The notes under the pieces: model-generated | Seen by the model: the letters and a program-made list of their open reading frames with translations, nothing else | Told to the model about the DNA's origin: nothing | The model's database searches: none | Made by a program: the position numbers and the translations under genes | Source of the DNA: Xiphydria camelus | Taxonomy: Eukaryota > Arthropoda > Insecta > Hymenoptera > Xiphydriidae | Direction: 5' to 3' | NCBI GenBank assembly: GCA_963678675.1 | Contig: OY783194.1 | Span: 11,802,451-11,866,450 of the forward strand | Length of the DNA stretch: 64,000 nucleotides | Part shown: positions 22,496-32,476 of the stretch, piece by piece | Layout of the letters: each line of letters starts with the position of its first letter | Position numbering within the stretch: position 1 is the first letter of the stretch

Positions 22496-25283
22496 GGGGA
22501 GAGGGGGGCACCTTTGAACAATGTTCCATAAATGTTTTAAAAGAAGAAGGGAATGAAAAAAGAGAAGTAATTTTTGTTCGTATAGGATATTATTATGGGG
22601 ATAGATAAATTACTCTGAGGATAAAAAAAGACTTTATTTTCAAGTCACAAAAATAAGTCGGAAAATTTCGGAAACCACAAAATGTTCAAACCTGCCCCTA
22701 TAAGGGGAAGGTTTGAACAGGTAAGGGGCACCTTTGAACTAAATTATCTAGGGATATTGAAACCATTCAGATCTACATTGAATGACATCACAGACATTGT
22801 TCTTGATATGCCACCATGTTTAATCGGTTTTGGAAGTTTGAGAACAATGTCATCGATGTTTACGTCGCTAGATTCTGGTTTGTCCGAAAAAGCAAGTCTA
22901 AAAGAGTCCTCGTTTTTTAGTATCCTTCTTGTTAAATAAATTACTTTGTATTCATTGTCTTCGAGTTTTTTCTCTATTTGACCAACAAAATGTTGTATGC
23001 CCTTTCTTACAAATTGCACTAAAACAAAGTCTCCCTCGACTAGGTGTTTTGGACACCTTTCTCCTTCTTCATAAGCGTTTTCGTTTTCAAATTCCAGTGT
23101 GTCAGAATCATCATTAAGCGAGTATGAGTCGCTTTCTTCGTCAGTCTCTTCAGTGTTGTTTTTTATCTTTTTTTGGGAAATGCATTCGGGAGATTTTATT
23201 GTCTCTCCAATCAAGAATTGGCTTCTTTTTTTTGCCAGACGAGCAAGGGTTTCGGCTTTAATGTTCAATTTCTCAGGCGTTTCTGTCAATATCCTTGATT
23301 TTCTTTTTCTGCACTTTTTGCTTTCTTTTCTTGGTGCAGCCTTCGAGAATGGTCTTACAGCTTCTGGGGATAAAATAATATTGTTGGAGCACCCAGCTTG
23401 ATCTTCACTTGGCAGTTTTCTTTCGTATGAAGATGGCTGAACAGGAATCTGGATTAGTTCATTTTCTGGTTCATTTTCACGAGAAGGACCTGATTTAGCA
23501 ACATCATGATATGCATCCCTATTACCTACTCATTCGTCAAGCTGGTTCTCTAAAATAGCAATTTTGTTAGAACACCTAAATCGTTTTGTCGCGAATTACC
23601 TACTGAAATGGGTAGGTACCTACTTACCAATTATATTTCCTTGCTGATCTGAAGGTCTGTCTGTAACAAAAGCTGCCTCGAAGTCTTCATCGGTAAAGGC
23701 GTTTCTAGAAAAGGGCCATATCCCAGGTTTAGCAAATCCAGCAGTAATGTTTCTCATAGTAAATGCACCCATGTAAGCAGCATTAGCCACTTCAGCTAAA
23801 TCGTGGATGGTTAGGGCTTTTCCGGGATTATTAGTTAACCAGTCATTTTATCTTATGGCTAGTTTTGACTTAAATGGCTCCATTACCGCCACATCAAGGG
23901 GCTGTAAGCGGTGAGTGCAATGTGGCGGAAAAGTCGCTAGTACCATACCATTTTCTCTCGCATAAATGACAGCTTCTAGGGAACAATGGCTTTCGTGGTA
24001 ATCCATAAGAATGTGAACTGGGTCCTCTTTAGAGCATTTGGTGTGGAACTGAATATGTTGCAAAACTTTTATAAGCAATGGTGCAGTCATCCAACCACTA
24101 GTTGGACTGTTCGCAAGGCCCAAACTTCTAGGTGGAGCTCCTTTTAACATTATGTCATGAAATTTTGCTCGTGGATAAACAAAAACAGGCGGTATAGCTG
24201 TGCCACAGGCATTGACAATGGCACACATATGGTAACTAATTGGCCTCTCCCGGCAGAAACTGCCTGACCAACCTGTTTAGTCCCCTTTTTCGCTACTACA
24301 TGTGGTGCTTGAACTACAGTAGCTATTCCAGTTTCATCCAAATCAAGAATCCTTTCAACAGTAAACGTATGTTTTCGAAATACTCTCTCGTAATTACTAA
24401 AAAATTCTTCCACATTCGTTTTATTAAAACTAGTAGCTCTATATAGGCTGGTGTTCTCAGGTTTTCTTAGCGAGAGTTGACTATGACGACGCATAAAACA
24501 TTTGAGCCAATCAATGCCCGCCATCTGAATTAGATCCCAATTTTGTGGATAAGTACAATGCAATCGTTTGGCGTAATCATATGCTAATTTTCTAAGTTGC
24601 GTAAAAGTTAGCTCATAGTTTATTTTTGAGCATTTAAGAATGTATCCCTCCAAAAGCGTCTCTTGTTGAGTTGTGAACACCTGTCTCGTGGTGTATTTAG
24701 ATTGAAATTCGTTGTTTTTTTGCCACCGTATCAGATTTGTTCAATCTATAAAATAAAGCCGTGTGAGTTAATCCATACAAAGCAGCTGCTCTTCTTATTG
24801 ACACATTGTCTTCTTTAACAGCACGGATAGCGGCTTCTATATCCGCTTCAATAATGTCGGCCTTTTGGCGTATCTTTTTATAAATACGAACCATTATTTT
24901 CTAAAAAAAACATGAAGTGTTAATTTTGTGGTGCACATTTGAACAGTTCAAAGGTGCCCCATATTAGATGTTCAAAGGTACCCCACTGGGAGCCGGCCAT
25001 TTTTTCATTTGTTTACGTTGTTCTACAACACTTGCTTAACAATAAGTAAGAAGGAGATATTTACTTACACAATTTTGTTGGAAAAAACACTTTTAACAGC
25101 CTCAATTAAGCACTTGACCCTTTTCGGTACCAAAATCGTATGATAACTGATATTTTCCTATGAGAGTTTAGCCTACTAGTTCCACCTATGGTCCAGAAGT
25201 TTAAACTTCAAAGGAAATGTTTTGGCGCAAAATTTGAAAGGTGTTCAAAGGTGCCCCATGTTCAAATGTGCCCCCCTCTTCCC
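22496..25283 (-). mobile_element. Pogo-like DNA transposon (Tc1/mariner superfamily)
   Basis: Terminal inverted repeats of ~27 bp (GGGGAGAGGGGGGCACCTTT on the left; complement of the right end GGGAAGAGGGGGGCACATTT) are bordered by TA (22494-22495 and 25284-25285). Inside each end, variants of GTTCAAAGGTGCCCC recur (about 22685-22740 on the left; 24944, 24969 and 25237 on the right), probably transposase-binding sites. The element is 2.8 kb and encodes one decayed transposase on the minus strand. Its structure is complete, but its coding frame is not. Confidence 0.88.
22744..24894 (-). pseudogene. Pogo-like transposase, broken by frameshifts and a stop
   Basis: Four consecutive minus-strand pieces make up one transposase. 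24894-24697 is a psq-type helix-turn-helix (VSIRRAAALYGLTHTALFYR). 24680-24150 is a CENP-B-type DNA-binding domain plus LDETGI, the first catalytic Asp. 24228-23848 contains LMDYHESH (second Asp) and HRLQPLDVAVMEPFK (third Asp), then a TAA stop at 23848-23850. A C-terminal continuation is readable through about 23630. 23289-22744 is an acidic tail with GDFVLVQFVRK. The frame shifts between pieces one and two and between two and three. The catalytic residues are all still present. Confidence 0.85.
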
Positions 25284-25285
25284 TA

Positions 25286-26942
25286 CACATAATGGCTTAT
25301 TATTTCAGTATGTTATTATTTCTCTGACATTCCATTTTCAAAATTTATTAAAAAATTTCTCAAGTGGTCCAAATTCAGCGACCCTTCCCTAATAAAAATA
25401 TGTGTAACTAGCATAGTTCCACCCAATATGTCCAGGTTTTGATCAGTTTTGTAAGAGGTTTCTGTAGCGGTATGAAAGCATAGTGTCGCCACACCACTTT
25501 TTAAACGATTTTTCATATTAAAGTTCAAATTTCTCGGTTCCTAATTTTTCGATCGGAACTGGTCCAACGGTATCCGACATGAAATTTTGTGGGCTTTCAT
25601 AATATTACTATTCACTTTTCCCGTTACTATCTGTTGCTTTTACGTCCAACAGATAGCGCTGTTTTTCTAGCAAAAGAGCATGTTTGTACCTGTCACAGGT
25701 GGTAGGTACATTCGAATGCAACGTTATGTCAAAATTTCAAAGCAATCGGTGAAGAACTTTCGGAGATTTAAGATTTTGAACAAACGAACATTTACATTTT
25801 TATTAATATAAGAATATTGTAGGAAGGAGCGTTATCCAAAGTTATTTGAACAAGCGAGAAATTCAGTCACTAGATAGTGCGTCTTCGCAGAAGAACTTTC
25901 ATCGTTCGATCGATATGTCATAACATCCGATGACCACGACTATTGGTTGTCCTTACTCATCTGTCCCGTCGTTTTACCTCATCGAGTTCGACTAAAAAGA
26001 TTAACGCGATATCACGATGAGAAGACGAACAATTCAGCCTCTTTGGCGGAAAGTTATATATGGGGGAGCCATAATTCGTTCCTCATGCCGGGAAAAACAG
26101 CCGGAAAGCGAGGAACCCGCATTCGTTTATCCTCCGTAAATTCGACGAATCGAGTTCCGTGTACTAAAAACGCGAAATTCCCTCATCTCTCGGTGGTCTT
26201 CTCGAAAATACCTGGAGAACTCGCGAGAGAGGGATCGTCCTCGAGCTCCTGCAAGCCTCCTTCCTTCCCCTCCACCCCGACCCCGGAAAATTCTCAACCT
26301 TTTACCAGAGCGATATCGTAAAGCCGTTTCAGAGCTGCAAATAAAGGCGAATGCTGCAACTGAATCCACGGAGGTATTACGCATGAACGTGCGGAATAAA
26401 TTTCGGAGCAACAATTCGGCAATCCTGCCCAATCGAGAGGGATACAAGCGAAGATCCCATACTCCCGGAGTAGATCCGATATAGCCGCACCGTCTCGGTC
26501 CCGTAGCGATCCTCCTTTATCGGAATTTCGGTTGATGGATTCTGCCCCATTCTGTCCCAAATCTATTCCGTTTTATTACCCTTCTGATACATAAATTTTT
26601 ATTCAATTTGATTTGCCGCTATCGCTATGGTAATAGGGTGAAAGGGAAAGAGGAAGAACGAGGGCGATGTACGCGCAATCGTTATATTGTATATCCGTGT
26701 GCCCAGCTCTCCGGCTTTCGTCCTCCTTCCGCTTCGCGTCTTTCTTCTCGTCGAGCGTGTATCGTCGTGCCGTAATCGTGCCGAATGTGAAACTTAGTCT
26801 TTATTACCTATCCCACGCGAAGGAGTGAAATTGTGACGAATTTGTTTGCTAATGGCGTACTTTAGAGCGTGCGAGTGTTCTGATTCCACCTCTATGCTTA
26901 CGCCTCGACGGAGCCCTCGTATACCTACATATATGTGTATAT
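25286..26942. other. Spacer with a CpG-rich island, no gene recognised
   Basis: 25560-25830 resembles the tail of a dispersed insect repeat (AAAGCAATCGGTGAAGAACT, then TTTTTATTAATAT). 25860-26900 is richer in CpG and has overlapping open frames on both strands up to ~124 codons. They overlap each other, lack recognisable domains and are explained by base composition. It might be unique host DNA such as an intron or a regulatory region. Confidence 0.45.
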
Positions 26943-27514
26943 GAGGCATTCCACGCCACTTCAGCCACTCGAAAAATGAATGTATCCCAAAAAATGTCTA
27001 ATACTCAAGTTATTCGAGTATAATAATTCTACCAAATTACACACCAATTCCTCCCATGGATAACGAAGGTGACGTATTTTCTTTTTATTTTTAAAATTTA
27101 GGGTCAAGCTCTATCGATGGTAGGTACCTTTTTCTCTTTATAATCGACAACTAGAAGGAAATTTTTATACAGTTACAGAGAGAGGGAGAGAGCATGGAAC
27201 TTCTAGTCGTTTCAGAGATATAGCGATTTTATAAAAGAGAAAATCGAAATTCGCTGTATCTCTCCATGATGTAACACACACACATGCTACAAAATTTTCT
27301 TTTCACTTATTGAATGTGAAGAGATGAAGTCACCGCTGATGGAGTTAGGCTCTCAATTTCAGAAATAAAATTAAAAAGATAAGAGTACTCCATGATTTAT
27401 GGGAGGATTGATCCATAATTTGGCAGAATTGTATTCATATATTATAACTTGATTTTTAGAGATGTTTTGAAATTCATTCATTTTTTCAGTTGCTGAAGTG
27501 GCGTGGAATGCCCC
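26943..27514. mobile_element. MITE with GGGGCATTCC-type ends
   Basis: The left end GAGGCATTCCACGCCACTTC and the complement of the right end GGGGCATTCCACGCCACTTC agree over about 27 bp. The interior is AT-rich with no transposase. No unambiguous target duplication is visible. Confidence 0.65.
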
Positions 27515-28269
27515 ATTATATGCTTCTTCCGTCTTATTCTTTTTTTTTTCGTATGCCGTGATGGTGAGAAGAGGGGAAAGACGCCAAGTGGCGAAGCGCG
27601 CGACGACTCCGGTGGATCGGTGGGACGAATTTCCTGCGCACACAAGGCGACCTACTTTGCAAATCCTTTTACATGGTGGGGTCAAATATTGGGGTGAGGA
27701 GGGGGGGGGGGGGGAGGCTGCCCCGGAGTATCTAGCTGTGCCTGAGAAAAGAATTTCCTCGAACTAAGGGTTTTTCCTGATTAACAACCTAAGTAGACTC
27801 ATCATCATAAAGTTATCAGTCCTAAGACTGGTTTGATACCATTCTCCATCTTTTCCTCCTAACCTAACCTAATTAGGAGAGAACCTAAGTAGACTAATGT
27901 ATGTATATTATACAGCAACTTTAGCTCATATAGATTTTCAAATGCATCGAGGTTGTGCGCTTTATGAGTACCCCCTAAATACTAACCGAATAGCAACATA
28001 GCAGAGAAGTAACAAGTAATACAACATTAGTGACCCTACAGTTACATTACAATAATATAACTCGTAACCAATATATGATATTGCAACAGTGACTGCATTG
28101 TTATATTGCAGCAACATAACTTATGTATAACCGATATATGACACCACATTAGCAACTTTTGTTTCATTTAAGCATTCAAACTGTACAGTTTATTCTGCTA
28201 TTACATAATTAAGTCATAATTGCACTTATAGCTTATATTTTTATGTTACATTCATTTACAGACTTATTT
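27515..28269. other. Spacer with SINE-like motif and simple repeats
   Basis: A poly(G) run is at 27700-27713. CAGTCCTAAGACTGGTTTGA (about 27819-27838) resembles a motif widespread in arthropod short interspersed repeats. A short telomere-like AACCTAACCTAA lies at about 27861. The rest is AT-rich and holds no gene. Confidence 0.45.
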
Positions 28270-28460
28270 AATATTACCAAGACTTTAGTGGGAAGGGTTG
28301 AAAGGAACGCTTGAATATAATAAGGTGGAAAAAAGCCAATAGAGCAAAGCTGACGAACCATACGAATTCTTTGTGTATCAAAGAGGGGGCATTGCCAGAA
28401 CACGTGATTCAAATCTTCGCTATCATTCCCGCATTGTAATAAATCGTTGTAAATCTTCTC
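28270..28460 (-). pseudogene. C-terminal fragment of a non-LTR retrotransposon polyprotein
   Basis: The minus strand encodes CGNDSEDLNHVFWQC followed by an R-rich segment and FFPPYYIQ. The C-x-x-x-x(D)xxH-x4-C knuckle followed by such a tail is typical of the last part of R1/I/Jockey-type LINE polyproteins. Only about 60 codons remain, with stops upstream. No RT motif is nearby. Confidence 0.6.
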
Positions 28461-28867
28461 GACTGCAATATATATTAAAAACTTACATGTATTAGAGCCA
28501 ATTGTACGTACGTTATTGTTCCTGTGTATGGTGTGCCTACCATATATGACATAAATAATTTTTTTTTAAATAAATGTTTATTTTTTCATAAATATTTTTT
28601 TAATTATTTGTCTGATGAATAATAGGGGCAAAGCTGTCATATAAATTTTTTTTTCATGGAATTTACAAAAATCATGCAGAAAGGGGTTAAGATTCGGGGA
28701 GTGGCATGATGCGGTAACCGAGTTGCCATGTGTAGTTTTGCTACCGTCGGTGAAGATTTTAATACTTGGTGGTATTTGTGTTTCAAAATTTATCTTATTT
28801 TAAAAGGATGCATCTCGATTATGCTTCTCAGATTTTCGCCTAGTTCAGTGTTGAAGGGGATCGAGAT

Positions 28868-29400
28868 AACACAGGCACACAAAAAAAAAGAGGTTCCTGT
28901 TCCCGGAACCAGACCAGTATATCTTTATGTTTTTGAGGTCGCTGAATCTGAATCCGGTATCCGTTTGTCTCCATCACGTCACGTTCAAGGTCATTTCAAG
29001 GTCAAATCCTGGAAAAATAGTCAAATCGATTCAAATTATTATTCCTATATATTTTTGGGGTCGCTGAATCCAAATCCGATGTCCGTTTGTATCCATCACG
29101 TCACGTTCAAGGTCATTTCATGGTCAAATCCTGGAAAAATAGTCAAATCGATTCAAATTATTATTCCTATATATTTTTGGGGTCGCTGAATCCAAATCCG
29201 ATGTCCGTTTGATCCGACACGGTCAAATTCAAGGTCATTTCAAGGTCAAATGTATTTATTCTCCCAAAAATGAATTTTTTTACTGCAGGTTCTGAAAGAA
29301 CGGGAAATTTTACGTCTAGATATGTATCCAATTTTTTTGATAACATAACCCCTAAGGTCATTTCAAGGTCACTTTATATTATTGTATGGAAGGTTCATAT
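28868..29400. repeat. Left inverted terminal repeat with internal repeats
   Basis: It contains two ~122-bp tandem units ('tttttggggtcgctgaatcc' to the next) and several TCAAGGTCA motifs, often as the pair TTCAAGGTCATTTCAAGGTC. Its inverted partner is 38885-39275. A related segment continues to about 29545. Confidence 0.75.
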
Positions 29401-29706
29401 GACAATTGCAAAAATAAGAAAATGTGTCTTCACGAGAATAAACTACCACGTCAATATGTTTTCGAGGTTACTGAGTTAGAATCCGAGGTTCGTTTGCCAC
29501 CAGTATATCAGGGTCAAGTTCATTTCAAGGTCAAATCCAGCAAAAATGTTCAAATCTTTTCGCATCATCACTCCGTTATATTTTTGGAGTCGCTGGAACG
29601 TGTATTTTGTATTTCACTCTGCTACTTCTTCATCGTTTCGCCTTCTTTTATAACGTACTAGTTTATTCTCAAAAGATCTGTGTAAGGGATTTCTCTTGCG
29701 TTTTTT

Positions 29707-31223
29707 TCATTTTTCCGCGCTTTCTCTCTGCAACATCCAAGAGAAATGTGCCATCATGTTTTCATCCCATCTACCCTGAAATCTTCGTTCTACATCTTTA
29801 AAATCTTGGTGGAAACGTTCTCCTTGTTCTTCACTGAAATTGCCAACGTTATCTGGAAATTCGTCCACATGACTGTCCATCATATGTAATTTTAAACTCA
29901 TGTTACATTCCAATCTCCTGAAATTCTCAACCATGTCAGATATTATTTTGTTGTAGTCCGAGCTCTTATGATTGCCTAGAAAATTACTACATACTTTCTT
30001 GAAGCTGACCCATGTATTCTTCTCAATAGAGCTCATTTGAGTTACGAAGTGATTGCCTCTAAACATTTTTCTGATCTGAGGTCCATCGAATACTCCCGCG
30101 CCTACTTTAGCATCAGATAGACCTGGAAATTGATCTCGTAAGTATTTGTAACAATCGCTTTCTTTATTCAACGCTTTGACGAATTGTTTCATGAGTCCTA
30201 ACTTTATATGTAATGGAGGTATCAATACCTTCTTTGGATCTATCAACGGCTGCTGTAAGATATTGTCGGATCCTACGACGAAGGATGTTCTAGGTTCCCA
30301 AACCTTTTTCACGTAATGATTTTGTTTATCTCTACTATCCCATTTACAAAGATAACATGGTTTTTTTGTATAGCCAGATTGCTGTCCCAGAATCATTGTG
30401 AGGATTTTAAAATCTCCGCAAACTTGCCATTTGTGGTCATCATATTTTATTGCTGCTAATAGAGTTTTCAAACATTCATACGATTCATTCATAACAGTTG
30501 AATGCGCAGCTGGTATTGGTGCGTATATATTAGTATTGTGGAGTAAGACTGCTTTCAGACTACGTTTACTAGAATCGATAAAAAGTCTCCATTGATCAGC
30601 ACTACAAGTATCGGGCTTTAATTCGTCGATTAATCCTTTGACATTATTACAATAAACGACTTATTTGAATTACGAGAGAAAAAGCTCCTAAATTTTTTTT
30701 CTCTTGTCCTGTAAAACGTTACCTTCGTTTTCTTCTTCGGCAGATTTCTCTTTTTCAACGTAGAAGCACAGTACTCGGCAACATCTTTCGGCAATCCCAT
30801 GTTATGAATGAAATCGTTCAGTTCTTCCTGTGAGAACAATTGAGGCTTTTTAATCTTACAACCCGTTGGAACGTATTCATGAGAATCATCTTCAGTTTGA
30901 CTTTCTTCATCATTCGTTTGGCCATCTTCGCTGCCACTTTCATTTCCGCTCATATATCTCTCATCGTCATTATCAGTTTCATTTTCACTCGTGTAACTTT
31001 CATCTTCGCTATCAGTTCCACTCATATAGCTCTTATCTCTATTATTATCAGCGTACTGTTCATCCTCATTCACACAATCTCTACGCTGATCTATATTTTC
31101 TCTTTCAACATTTGCTTTAATCTCGTCTATTTCCATTCCATCTGAACTAAAATTCCGTTTATTTGTATTGTCCTCGTTGAAAATAACAGGTAGTATGACA
31201 CTCGTAACGTTAGCATACTTTAT
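29707..31223 (-). pseudogene. Unclassified transposase-like protein, copy 1, central and C-terminal part
   Basis: On the minus strand, an acidic, Ser-rich linker (about 31136-30900) leads into LFIDSSK, then CGDFK, then GERFHQD near the C-terminus. These three acidic positions are conserved in copy 2, and I propose them as a D-D-E core of an RNase-H-like fold. Cys-x2-Cys residues (YLCKWDSR) lie between them. One frameshift occurs near 30660; otherwise the frame is open to a stop at 29707. The N-terminal part is at 37841-38377 beyond the BEL insertion, and the frame is continuous across it when one ATGTG copy is ignored. Proteins of this type are common as uncharacterised entries in arthropods, from memory. 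Confidence 0.65.
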
Positions 31224-31228
31224 ATGTG
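31224..31228. repeat. Target-site duplication ATGTG, left copy
   Basis: ATGTG precedes the left LTR and is repeated at 37836-37840 after the right LTR. A 5-bp duplication is normal for BEL/Pao integrases. Confidence 0.9.
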
Positions 31229-31403
31229 TGTTCTGGAAAAGCTCACACCTTTTTTGATCTTAATAAACAGGAGCCTTTATTCTACACACCTTCTTGACAA
31301 TCGCCATCTTACGTACTACTTTCTTTTTCCGCTGCGGCGCGGTCGTCAGAAACGCTAAGCTATTTCTTTTCTCTCGCCTACTGCGGCGCTGTAGTCGAGA
31401 ACA
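31229..31403 (-). repeat. 3' LTR of the BEL/Pao element
   Basis: 175 bp, starting TGTTCTCG and ending CAGAACA on the minus strand. It differs from the 5' LTR at one visible base. A purine-rich tract (AAGGGAGGCGGGT, complement of 31404-31416) lies directly upstream in the element's orientation and fits the polypurine primer. Confidence 0.92.
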
Positions 31404-31609
31404 ACCCGCCTCCCTTGAAAGACTCTCTTTCAACACTAATAACGGAATTTAAATTGAATAAGTAAACAAGAGATAATTGACTTTATATAACTCAACGATC
31501 AAGTAACGTGATATTTAAAATTGGTTTGCCTTTAGGAACCCAAAACCCGTGCTATAAACTAATTAGCCCTTTGATTAATGATAAATGCATGAAAAAATGT
31601 TTTCTTCTT

Positions 31610-32476
31610 TTAGTCGACATTTTCATCGGTTGGCAAGGGGCAGAGATTTTTGACAGCCCTCTTGTAATTGCCGCTTGAAGTTCGAACCGTCACCACCCTT
31701 ACTACGTTGTCTGCTCCCGCGTGAGTCTCGATGACGCGTCCAAGAGTCCATTGGAGCGGGGGTACATTCTCCTCTTTAAGGAGTACCAGCGCACCGACCT
31801 CCAAATTTGCGTTTTTGGTATGCCACTTCTGTCGTCGTTGAAGCTCAGACAGATATTCACGATGCCAGCGATTCCAAAAATGCTGCCGGACTTTCTGCAA
31901 GTGCTGCTAACGAGAAAGTCGATTATCTGGAATTTTCTGATAGTCATGCTCAGCGGGCAGTACGAGTGAGTCCCCTACTAGGAAATGGGAAGGGGTTAAT
32001 GCTGCGATATCGTTTGGACTGCTTGAAAGAGGAGTGAGAGGTCGTGAGTTCAATATGGATTCGATTTCAACCAGAAGGGTATAATACTCTTCAAATGTGC
32101 AGACTAGACCTTTTGTAACTGTATGAAGGTGTCGTTTGGTAACCTTCACGGCCGCCTCCCAAAGCCCACCGAAATGTGGAGCTCTGGGTGGTATGAATCT
32201 CCAGTCGATCCGTTGTCGAGCCAGATAATCCGATATAGTTTGCGTCTCGCTCTTCAAGAATGCGTACACCTCTTTCAATTCCCTTGCTGCTCCGATGAAG
32301 TTGGTCCCGTTATCCGAAATCATTGTCGAGCAGATACCTCTTCTCGCCACGAATCTGCGAAGTGCCGACAGGAAGGCTTCCGTCGTCAGCACGTCACGTG
32401 AAAACAGCGATCCAGGCTTTGCTGATGTGGATCTTTCCCCGACGACGGCTCTCCCGGACTTGCAGTGGCCCTGCAT
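31610..32476 (-). pseudogene. BEL/Pao integrase core and C-terminus, broken
   Basis: This is the continuation of pol in another frame. It contains the integrase region with the second catalytic Asp in SDNGTNF and the Glu in GLWEAAV, then the HFLVGD block and the C-terminal domain with a GALVLLKEEN tract. Two defects are visible: a frame break with apparent loss of some sequence near 32395-32430, and a TAG stop at 31907-31909. It ends at 31610, about 205 bp before the 3' LTR. The breaks probably inactivate the integrase. Confidence 0.85.

Noticed and set aside
25860..26560. Overlapping open frames on both strands (up to ~124 codons)
   Set aside because: They overlap each other in several frames, lack domains and lie in a CpG-rich patch where stops are rare.
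27853..27885. AACCTAACCTAA, telomere-like repeat
   Set aside because: Only two units; no array, so no evidence for a telomere or interstitial telomeric block.
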